64,000 bases of DNA, taken from assembly GCA_016931085.1 (NCBI GenBank), contig JAFGFO010000293.1, positions 1-64,000 on the forward strand, given 5' to 3'. Below, in pieces: positions 15,120 to 22,311 of the stretch. The notes under the pieces are model-generated. The model saw only the letters and a program-made list of their open reading frames with translations, had not been told where the DNA came from and ran no database searches. Numbering within the stretch: position 1 is the stretch's first letter; the number at the start of each line of letters is the position of its first letter. Source of the DNA: Thermoflexales bacterium (GTDB taxonomy: Bacteria; Chloroflexota; Anaerolineae; Fen-1058). The position numbers were made by a program, and so were the translations under genes.

Positions 15120-18100
15120 TGGTAGAAGGTACTGTGCTGCCAGGCCAGCAGTCCAAAACCCAAGACTCGCAACCCAAAACTCAAAACTCTCCTATTGGCG
15201 CCGTGATGGTCGTGGGCGGCGGCGTGGCCGGCATACAGGCCTCGCTCGATTTGGCCGAGGCCGGTTTCAAGGTCTACCTGGTCGAAGCCGGCTCGGCCAT
15301 CGGCGGGCACATGGCTCAACTGGACAAGACTTTTCCCACCAACGACTGCGCCATGTGCATCCTCAGTCCCAAGCTGGTCGATACGGCGCGCCACCTGAAC
15401 ATCGACATGCTGTTGGATGCCGAGGTAGACGCGATCGAAGGCGAGGCCGGCAACTTTAGCGTGACAGTCCGCCGCAAGCCGCGTTACATCGACATCAGTA
15501 AGTGCACCGGCTGCGGCGAATGTGCTGCCGTGTGCCCGGTGCTCGTCCCCAGCCGTTTCGACGAAGGCTTAGCTTCGCAGCGCGCCGCCTATAAATTGTA
15601 TCCCCAGGCTGCCCCCACGGCCTATGCGATTGAAAAGAAAGGTATTGCCCCCTGCCGCGATGCTTGCCCTACCGGCCAGCGCGTCCAGGGCTATATCGCC
15701 CTCATCCGCGAGGGTCGCTACGAGGATGCCCTGCGTGTCATCAAAGAAGATAATCCCTTCCCCGGCATTTGTGGCCGCATTTGCAATCATCGCTGTGAAG
15801 GCGCCTGCAATCGCGGCCTGGTCGACCAGCCGCTTGATATTCGCGCCCTCAAGCGCTTTGTCACGGACAAGGTCTATACGCAGCCGCGCCCTCCCGTGGC
15901 GCCTATCCCACCCACGCGTGACGAGCGCGTGGCCATCATCGGCGCTGGCCCGTGCGGGCTGACGGCGGCGCGCGACCTGGTGCATTTGGGCTATCCCGTC
16001 ACCGTCTTTGAGACGCTGCCGGTGGCCGGCGGCATGCTGCGCGTGGGCGTGCCGGAGTATCGCTTGCCCACGGCTATTATTGAGCGTGAAGTCGCCGACA
16101 TTGTCGATCTCGGCATTGACTTGCGGCTCAACAGTCCGGTGACACATCTCGACGAGCTGTTCGAGCAGGGCTATCAGGCTGTGCTGATTGCAGTCGGCGC
16201 GCATGAAGGCATTCGCTTGCCTATCCCCGGTGCAGACTTGGAGGGTGTGCTGATCAACACGACTTTTTTGCGTGACGTGCGCTTGGGCCACCCGTTGGAG
16301 CTGGGCCGGCGTGTGATCGTGATCGGCGCCGGCGACGTGGCCATGGACTGCGCCCGCACGGCTGTCCGGCTGGGCAAGGAGGTACACGTTCACTACCGCC
16401 GCTCGCGCACCGAGGCCAGCGCTGACCCGCTTGAAATCCAGTATGCCGAGGAAGAGGGGGTCGAGTTTCACTTTTTGTCAAATCCGGTCGAGATCGTCGG
16501 CGATGAGCAGGGCCGCGTCGTGGGGATGCGCTGCGTGCGGATGGAATTGGGCGAAGCAGATCAGGACGGTCGCCGCCGGCCGGTGCCGGTGCCGGGCTCA
16601 GAACACGTCGTGCCGTGCGATAACGTGATCTTTTCCGTTGGGCAGCGCGCCGGCCTGGCTTTTATACCGGCCAGCGCCGGGGTAAAAACAACCCGCGAGG
16701 TGACCATCGACGTGAACGCTGCCATGGTCACCGGGCGACCGGGCGTGTTCGCGGCCGGCGACAGCGTCAGCGGCACGGCGTTCGTGATCGAGGCGGTTGA
16801 ATCGGGCCACGTAGCCGCCGCGAGCATTCACCAGTATCTGCAGGGCGAGGAACCCAGGCCGCGCCGCCGGCCTGAATTGCCTGTCGTCCGGATGTCCAAA
16901 CCAGAGGTGGACGAGCGCGTTTTGAAAGGCGAGATCCATATCCAACCCCGTGTGCGCGTGCCGGCCATCGACCCAAGCTTGCGCAAGCGCATGTTCAGCG
17001 AAGTGAGCCTGGGTTTCACTGACCAAGAGGCCCAGGCTGAGGCGGCGCGCTGCCTGGCCTGCGGCGTGTGCTCGGAGTGCTTGAGCTGCTACTATGTCTG
17101 CAAGCTGGACGCAGTGGATCACGACATGATAGAGCGATTCGATCACGTTCAGGTGGGCGCGGTCATCCTGGCGCCCGGCTACCAGCTCTACGATGCCCGC
17201 CTGTCGCAAGAGTATGGCCTGGGCCGTTACCCCAATGTGGTTATGTCACTCCAGTTCGAGCGCTTGCTCTCGGCCTCCGGGCCGACGCTGGGGCACGTCA
17301 AGCGCCCCTCGGACGGCGCTGCTCCTAAAAAGATCGCCTTCTTGCAGTGCGTGGGCAGCCGTGACCAGCAGCACAATTACTGCTCGTCGGTGTGCTGTAT
17401 GGTTGCGGCCAAGGAAGCCATCATGGCCAAGGAGCACGACTCCCAACTTGACGCGCACATCTTTTTCATGGACATGCGCGCTTTTAGCAAGGGTTACGAG
17501 GAATACTACCAGCGGGCTCAAAAGAAATACGGTGTTCAGTACCACCGCACGCGCATCTCGGCCCTCAAGGAAAACCCGGCCAATGGGAACCTAATACTGC
17601 GCTATATCGAGTCCCCCAACTCACAACCCACAACTCAAAACCCGGAACTCGTCGAAACCGAATTCGACCTGGTCGTGCTGTCCGTTGGCATGGAGATCTC
17701 GGAGGGCGTCAAGCAATTGGGCCACAAGCTGGGCATCGAGTTGGACGAATATGGCTTTTGCCACACGGCGTTGTTCGATCCCCTGCAATCCAGCCGCCCC
17801 GGGATCTATGTGGCCGGTCCCTTCCACGAACCCAAAGACATCCCTGAAACGGTCGTCGAAGCCAGCGGTGCAGCCGGGGCGGCTGGGGCCTTGCTAGCCG
17901 CGGCGCGTGGCCAACTGGCGCGCCATGCCGAGTATCCACCCGAGCGCACCATAGTTGGCCAGGAGGCGCGTGTGGGTGTGTTCGTCTGTCACTGCGGCAG
18001 CAATATCGGCGGCTACCTGGACGTGCCGGCTGTCACCGAATACGCTCGCCATCTGCCGAATGTCGTTCACGCCGAAAACAATCTGTATACTTGCTCGCAG

Positions 18101-19762
18101 GATTCGATCCGGCGCATCGTCCAGGCCATCCAGGAAAACAACCTTAACCGCGTGGTGGTGGCAGCTTGCACCCCCCACACGCACGAGCCGCTTTTCCAGG
18201 ACAGCTTGCGTGCGGCTGGTCTGAACCCAGGCTTGTTCGAGATGGCCAACATTCGCAACCAGTGCTCGTGGGTCCACCCGGACGATTGGGAGGGCGCTAC
18301 GCACAAGGCGCGTGACCTGGTGCGGGCGGCCGTAGCGCGAGCGGCCTGCCTGGGGCCACTGCACAGATCGATCGTGCCGGTCCAGAAGGCGGCCTTAGTC
18401 GTCGGCGGCGGGGTGGCCGGCATGACAGTCACCCTGGCGCTGGCAGATCAGGGCTTTCCAGTACACCTGGTCGAACGCTCGGTGCGATTGGGCGGCAACT
18501 TGTGGAACGTACACTTCCTGGCTGACTTGACTCGGAACTCGGAGCTCGGAACTCGAAACTCCGACCCCCATTCCTACTTGCGCGACTTGATCGACAAGGT
18601 CCAGGCGCACCCGCTGGTCACGGTGTATCTCGAAACCGAGCTGCTCGAGACGGGTGGCTTCCAGGGCAATTTTGAGAGCCGCTTGCGGGATAATCAGGCG
18701 GGTGGGGGGCAAATCACGACGATCCAGCACGGCGTGACAATCGTGGCCACCGGCGGGCGCGAGTATCGCGGCGGCGAGTACGGCCTGGGCCAAGACCCGC
18801 GCGTGATGACACAATTGGACTTTGAGGCGTCGCTTTGGCACATGGAGCGCGGAATATCGGATCCTGAAACTCTTAAACCTGAAACCTTAAACCGCATTGT
18901 GATGATCCAATGCATTGGCCCGGCCGAAAAGTATTGCGCGCGCACCTGCTGCACCACGGCGCTCAAGAACGCCCTCAAGCTCAAAGAGCTAGAGCCTGAC
19001 GCGCAGATAGTCATCTTGTACAAAGACCTGCGTGCCTATGGCTTCAAGGAACAGTTGTACACCGAGGCGAGACGGCGGGGGGTGTTGTTTGTCCGCTATG
19101 ACGCGGTAGGTTTAAGGTTGAAAGGTTTAAGGTCTCAAGTTGGGGACTCACAACCTGAAAGCTCAAACCTGCAACCTCTAACCCTTAAAGTGTGGGACCC
19201 TTCACTGGGGCAGGACTTGACGCTGGAGGCCGACTGGCTGGTGCTCTCGAACCCCATCGTGCCGGCCGAAGGCGCGTATGAGCTGGCGCAGGTGCTCAAG
19301 GTGCCGCTCGACCTCGACGGTTGGTTCCTGGAAGCGCACGTCAAGCTGCGCCCGGTGGACTTTGCCTCTGATGGAATCTTTATGGCCGGATTGGCCCATT
19401 ACCCCAAGCTCGTCGACGAGGTGATCGCCCAGGCGCAGGCCGCCGCCGCGCGGGCGGCTACGATTTTGAGCAAAGAGTACCTGGCGGCCGGCGGCGTGGT
19501 GGCCGTGGTGGATGCAGACAAGTGCGTGGGCTGCCTGACGTGCTTGCGGGTCTGCCCGTATCACGTGCCGCAGGTACGAGCGGACCTGGCTGGCGTGGGT
19601 GGCTTGATCGGCGCGGCCTACATCGAGCCGGCGGCCTGTCACGGCTGTGGCAGTTGCGCGGCCGAATGCCCGGCCAAGGCCATCGTGTTGGCTAATTACT
19701 CCGATGCACAGCTCGAGGCAGCCGTGGAGAACTTGTTCGAGAGCGTGGAGATGCCCTTATGA
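15119..19762 (+). CDS. Giant HdrA-GltD-HdrA flavo-iron-sulfur fusion, copy 2
   Basis: 1547 residues, same architecture as copy 1 and clearly its paralog. HdrA FAD site (VVGGGVAGIQASLDLAEAG, then GGHMAQLDKTFPTNDCAMC); CTGCGECAAVCPV near 130; GltD-like insert with CRDACPTGQ, CGRICNHRCEGAC and IIGAGPCGLTAARDL near 272; a third nucleotide-binding strand VIVIGAGDVAMDCARTAV; CLACGVCSECLSCYYVC near 645; CHCGSNIGGYLDVP near 957; second HdrA fold VVGGGVAGMTVTLAL near 1094; C-terminal ferredoxin motifs CVGCLTCLRVCPY and CHGCGSCAAECPAKA. The ATG overlaps the previous stop, after GGAGG, and the ATGA at its end overlaps mvhD2. It probably forms a complex with mvhD2. A 55-bp stretch is identical to copy 1 (17538-17592 and 8832-8886). 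Five short tandem arrays lie inside. Confidence 0.9.
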   Translation: MVEGTVLPGQQSKTQDSQPKTQNSPIGAVMVVGGGVAGIQASLDLAEAGFKVYLVEAGSAIGGHMAQLDKTFPTNDCAMCILSPKLVDTARHLNIDMLLDAEVDAIEGEAGNFSVTVRRKPRYIDISKCTGCGECAAVCPVLVPSRFDEGLASQRAAYKLYPQAAPTAYAIEKKGIAPCRDACPTGQRVQGYIALIREGRYEDALRVIKEDNPFPGICGRICNHRCEGACNRGLVDQPLDIRALKRFVTDKVYTQPRPPVAPIPPTRDERVAIIGAGPCGLTAARDLVHLGYPVTVFETLPVAGGMLRVGVPEYRLPTAIIEREVADIVDLGIDLRLNSPVTHLDELFEQGYQAVLIAVGAHEGIRLPIPGADLEGVLINTTFLRDVRLGHPLELGRRVIVIGAGDVAMDCARTAVRLGKEVHVHYRRSRTEASADPLEIQYAEEEGVEFHFLSNPVEIVGDEQGRVVGMRCVRMELGEADQDGRRRPVPVPGSEHVVPCDNVIFSVGQRAGLAFIPASAGVKTTREVTIDVNAAMVTGRPGVFAAGDSVSGTAFVIEAVESGHVAAASIHQYLQGEEPRPRRRPELPVVRMSKPEVDERVLKGEIHIQPRVRVPAIDPSLRKRMFSEVSLGFTDQEAQAEAARCLACGVCSECLSCYYVCKLDAVDHDMIERFDHVQVGAVILAPGYQLYDARLSQEYGLGRYPNVVMSLQFERLLSASGPTLGHVKRPSDGAAPKKIAFLQCVGSRDQQHNYCSSVCCMVAAKEAIMAKEHDSQLDAHIFFMDMRAFSKGYEEYYQRAQKKYGVQYHRTRISALKENPANGNLILRYIESPNSQPTTQNPELVETEFDLVVLSVGMEISEGVKQLGHKLGIELDEYGFCHTALFDPLQSSRPGIYVAGPFHEPKDIPETVVEASGAAGAAGALLAAARGQLARHAEYPPERTIVGQEARVGVFVCHCGSNIGGYLDVPAVTEYARHLPNVVHAENNLYTCSQDSIRRIVQAIQENNLNRVVVAACTPHTHEPLFQDSLRAAGLNPGLFEMANIRNQCSWVHPDDWEGATHKARDLVRAAVARAACLGPLHRSIVPVQKAALVVGGGVAGMTVTLALADQGFPVHLVERSVRLGGNLWNVHFLADLTRNSELGTRNSDPHSYLRDLIDKVQAHPLVTVYLETELLETGGFQGNFESRLRDNQAGGGQITTIQHGVTIVATGGREYRGGEYGLGQDPRVMTQLDFEASLWHMERGISDPETLKPETLNRIVMIQCIGPAEKYCARTCCTTALKNALKLKELEPDAQIVILYKDLRAYGFKEQLYTEARRRGVLFVRYDAVGLRLKGLRSQVGDSQPESSNLQPLTLKVWDPSLGQDLTLEADWLVLSNPIVPAEGAYELAQVLKVPLDLDGWFLEAHVKLRPVDFASDGIFMAGLAHYPKLVDEVIAQAQAAAARAATILSKEYLAAGGVVAVVDADKCVGCLTCLRVCPYHVPQVRADLAGVGGLIGAAYIEPAACHGCGSCAAECPAKAIVLANYSDAQLEAAVENLFESVEMPL
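15155..15189. repeat. Heptamer array inside HdrA2, N-terminus
   Basis: Five units: AAAACCC, AAGACTC, GCAACCC and AAAACTC twice. It encodes 'SKTQDSQPKTQNS', at the same place as the array in HdrA1 (6407-6441). Confidence 0.9.
17618..17652. repeat. Heptamer array inside HdrA2, absent from HdrA1
   Basis: Five units: AACTCAC, AACCCAC, AACTCAA, AACCCGG and AACTCGT. It encodes 'PNSQPTTQNPEL' in the loop between 'LILRYI' and 'EFDLVVLS'. HdrA1 is eight residues shorter there and has no array. Confidence 0.9.
18530..18564. repeat. Heptamer array inside HdrA2
   Basis: Five units of the ACTCGGA type: ACTCGGA twice, GCTCGGA, ACTCGAA and ACTCCGA. It encodes 'TRNSELGTRNSDP', at the same loop as the composite array of HdrA1 at 9814-9879. 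Confidence 0.9.
18863..18893. repeat. Heptamer-like array inside HdrA2
   Basis: CCTGAAA, CTCTTAA, ACCTGAA and ACCTTAA. It encodes 'DPETLKPETLNR', at the same loop as the ATACGCA array in HdrA1. Confidence 0.8.
19109..19186. repeat. Long degenerate heptamer array inside HdrA2
   Basis: About eleven units that change from GGTTTAA/GGTTGAA types to AACCTGA/AACCTCT types, roughly complementary to one another, with one 8-bp slip. It encodes 'GLRLKGLRSQVGDSQPESSN', followed by 'LQPLT'. HdrA1 has five units at the same loop. Confidence 0.8.
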
Positions 19763-20178
19763 CGGACGAATTTGAACCCCAGATTACGATCTTTGCTTGC
19801 CACTATTGCGCTTATGGCGCGGCTGACTTGGCTGGCTCTATGCGCCTGTCGTACCCGGACAGCACGCGCATCGTCAGGCTGCCGTGCAGCGGCAAGCTGG
19901 ATGCGATCCTGGTGCTGGATGCTTTCGAGCATGGCGCCGACGGCGTGATAGTGGCCGGCTGACTGGAAGGCGAGTGTCATTACCTGGAAGGTAATTTCAA
20001 CGCCCGGCGCAGGGTCGAGTACGTCCAAAAATTGCTGGATCAAATCGGCCTGGGCGGGCAGCGCGCTCAGATGTTCAACGTGTCGTCGGCGCAGGGAGCG
20101 CAATTTGCCCGCTACTGCGCCGAGTTTGTAGACAAGATTCGCTCGCTGGGACTCAGCCCGCTGCGGCGGGCTGAGTAG
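19759..20178 (+). CDS. mvhD: MvhD-like iron-sulfur subunit, selenoprotein (in-frame TGA at codon 68), copy 2
   Basis: ATG 19759 lies in an ATGA overlap with HdrA2. The frame continues through TGA 19960-19962 to TAG 20176-20178, giving 139 residues. Motifs: ACHYCAYGAADLAG, PCSGKLD, then GADGVIVAG-U-LEGECHYLEGN, ARRRVEYVQKLLDQIGL. The TGA is at codon 68, exactly as in copy 1, and the family has Cys there. The candidate SECIS hairpin is conserved. The role should match copy 1: a 2Fe-2S electron carrier docking on its own HdrA fusion. Differences cluster outside the Cys motifs, so both copies appear functional. Calling the gene at the TGA would give a 67-residue fragment lacking the GECHY half of the cluster site. 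Confidence 0.88.
19960..20004 (+). promoter_or_regulatory. Selenocysteine codon and candidate bacterial SECIS, mvhD2
   Basis: TGA 19960-19962, 16-nt spacer, stem ATTACC (19979-19984) / GGTAAT (19990-19995), loop TGGAA. Lower pairs are GAG/TTC (19972-19974 / 19996-19998) and GGC/GCC (19969-19971 / 20002-20004). Same geometry as mvhD1. Confidence 0.7.
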
Positions 20179-20194
20179 ACGAAGATGGCTGTCG

Positions 20195-20221
20195 TAGGGG
20201 CAGGCCTTGCCTCGCGCCTAC
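20195..20221. repeat. Imperfect palindrome at the convergent end of mvhD2 and the secreted-protein gene
   Basis: GTAGGGGCAGGC and GCCTCGCGCCTAC form an imperfect hairpin. The minus-strand stop codon of the next gene lies inside it. It resembles the perfect GTAGGGGCGGGTTT palindrome at 27661 and could act as a bidirectional terminator. Confidence 0.5.
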
Positions 20222-22257
20222 CATTCCTCACCAAGAGCGAAGAGGATGCGCCATTCGGAAATAGCCGCATCGTGAAGCTCGAACCTGGAACTATCTTCGA
20301 AATAGGCGTGCAGCCGCTCGACGAATGGCTGCAGAGCATCGTGGGCGGCCAGTTGGGTCGGCCTTGCACCCGTCTGAAATACCACTGGACTCGATGCGGC
20401 CGTCATGTCTCGTCCCCCCTCGCTCCAGGCTGATAGTGCCACGGCCACGTACCTGCTTTCAGTGATCAGGCCACTCACCTGGACGACGTGGAGTGTCGTC
20501 AGTGTTGTGACAGGCAAGGTTCTGGAGACATAGTCGGAGCTAGAGCCACTGCCACTCCGGCTGGCTGCGATGATCGGTAGGTAAAGGCGGGTCGTTGGAG
20601 TAAAGCCTAATGTAGGTGTGAGCGGCCCGATATAGTCGTACAGCACTTGCCCATAAGCGGGTTGAGATGATTGCCAGATGATGTAGGCGGAGCTTTCAAG
20701 TGACAGAACGATGGGGCCGGTGATCTCGTGACTGGGAGAGGGGAGCTTGCCATCCGGGACGATCAGCTCGTTCGTTTGAATGCGTGTCAGATACGCCGAG
20801 CTTTGTTCACACAGACCATCCACTAAGGTACACGACAGGATCGCCACGTCGTACACAGACATCGATCGCAGCTTGTACAGCTTGGTCGAATGTTCTGTGC
20901 GCGTCGTGGTGTCGATATCGGTTTTCATCTCCAAGTTTTGTGTATGGTTGACGATGGGTGGCAATGTCGCTGTGACTGGACCGACGTAGTGGTAAAGTAT
21001 CTGCGAGTAAGCCGGACCGGCCGTTTGCCATTGGAGTGTGGCCGCGTTGAAAACGGCTGTGCTCCTCACGTCGCTGATCCGTCCGTCCGGCGCTGGCAAC
21101 GCGCCGGTCGGAACCAGCAGCTCGGAGGTCTGGATACGCATCAAATAGACCGAGGTCTGGCATTGGTTGCCCATCCACCGTCGTGAGAGCAGGGCGATAT
21201 CGTACACGGCTCCTATCGACAAATCGCGCAGCGTGACCGAGTGTGAGGTGCTCAAGTTGGCATTGATGCTCGTCCGGCCCTCGAATTGGGACGTATCGGT
21301 GGCGAGTGGCGGCAACGAGGTCGAACTTGCCGGCCCAACGTAGTGATACAAGAGTTGAGAAAGCGCTAAATGGCTCGTGTTCCACTTGAGGACGGCTGTG
21401 CCTAGTAACGTGCCGCTCGTCACATCCGTGATGCCGCCATCTGGCGCTGGCAGGGCGCCCGATGGCGCCAACAGGCCGTTCGGAGTGGGCGACTGGACGA
21501 GGGACAGCTTGTCCCAGTAAGCCGATTGGGACCCGCCCCCTTCTGGCGCAGCATAGGTCCACACGCTGACGGTGGAGGACAGCGCTTCGACAGTCACGCT
21601 GATGCCGGCCCAGGTGTAAGCGGCGTGGTCGAACTCGGGCGACCAGATAATGCCGGATGGGAGTTGGGAGGCGTCCGCTATGCCAGGGTTCGGGCATTTT
21701 GACTGGCCGTCGGGTGGGCAGTTCTTGGGAAGGCTGTCGCCATCTGGGGGAATATAAGGCGGCAGCACTTGCCCGGTCGGGTCGATGCCGATCTTGGGGC
21801 GGTAGTACTCGGTATCGTTGCGGTTGTACCCCTCGAAAGTGTAGTACATGCATGGCGTCACGGACACCGGTTGGTAAACGCCGGCGGTGAAAGACGCTGC
21901 CATCAGGATATAGCCTTGAGAATGGTTGCCCCCAGGTTCAACATTCTCGCAAAGCCCCTCAGGTTGAGGGTAACACACGTTGTGGTGAGGACCCCCGCCG
22001 TCGATGAACTCGGGAATACGATAGGGGGCTGCCACAAACCATTCGTACCACATCCCGCCTACATAGTGATTGGTGGGACGCCAGTAGAATGAATAATTGG
22101 GATTGTCAAAATCGCCGTTGATAAGCAAATTGGCCGAGTCTTGGCCGGCTGCTTCTTCCGAAGCGTCCTGGGCGATTGTCTTGCCTTCAAGGTCGAACTG
22201 GACGAGTGCTACGAGCGCCAGCAAAATACCCAAGCTAATAGACAGTTTTTTCGGCAT
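20218..22257 (-). CDS. Secreted protein with three fibronectin-like repeats
   Basis: 679 residues with a Sec signal peptide (KKLSISLGILLALVALV). Residues ~45-250 form a carbohydrate-binding-like or discoidin-like region (NLLINGDFDNPNYSFYW, then PEGGGSQSAYWDKLSLVQSP). Three repeats of about 110 residues follow, beginning 'LLAPSGALPAPDGGITDV', 'LLVPTGALPAPDGRISDV' and 'LIVPDGKLPSPSHEITGP', each with 'xxxYxQxLYHYVGP'. The third contains 'RLYLPIIAASRSGSGSS', an internal form of the Chloroflexota tail motif. GAGGAAGG precedes the ATG. It converges on mvhD2. Function is unknown; a surface or matrix protein is the best description. Confidence 0.8.
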   Translation of the reverse strand: MPKKLSISLGILLALVALVQFDLEGKTIAQDASEEAAGQDSANLLINGDFDNPNYSFYWRPTNHYVGGMWYEWFVAAPYRIPEFIDGGGPHHNVCYPQPEGLCENVEPGGNHSQGYILMAASFTAGVYQPVSVTPCMYYTFEGYNRNDTEYYRPKIGIDPTGQVLPPYIPPDGDSLPKNCPPDGQSKCPNPGIADASQLPSGIIWSPEFDHAAYTWAGISVTVEALSSTVSVWTYAAPEGGGSQSAYWDKLSLVQSPTPNGLLAPSGALPAPDGGITDVTSGTLLGTAVLKWNTSHLALSQLLYHYVGPASSTSLPPLATDTSQFEGRTSINANLSTSHSVTLRDLSIGAVYDIALLSRRWMGNQCQTSVYLMRIQTSELLVPTGALPAPDGRISDVRSTAVFNAATLQWQTAGPAYSQILYHYVGPVTATLPPIVNHTQNLEMKTDIDTTTRTEHSTKLYKLRSMSVYDVAILSCTLVDGLCEQSSAYLTRIQTNELIVPDGKLPSPSHEITGPIVLSLESSAYIIWQSSQPAYGQVLYDYIGPLTPTLGFTPTTRLYLPIIAASRSGSGSSSDYVSRTLPVTTLTTLHVVQVSGLITESRYVAVALSAWSEGGRDMTAASSPVVFQTGARPTQLAAHDALQPFVERLHAYFEDSSRFELHDAAISEWRILFALGEEW

Positions 22258-22311
22258 ATAACCTTCCTCTCGTGTGTGTGAAGACTATGCAGGTGCTTAT
22301 GTCATGTCGCA

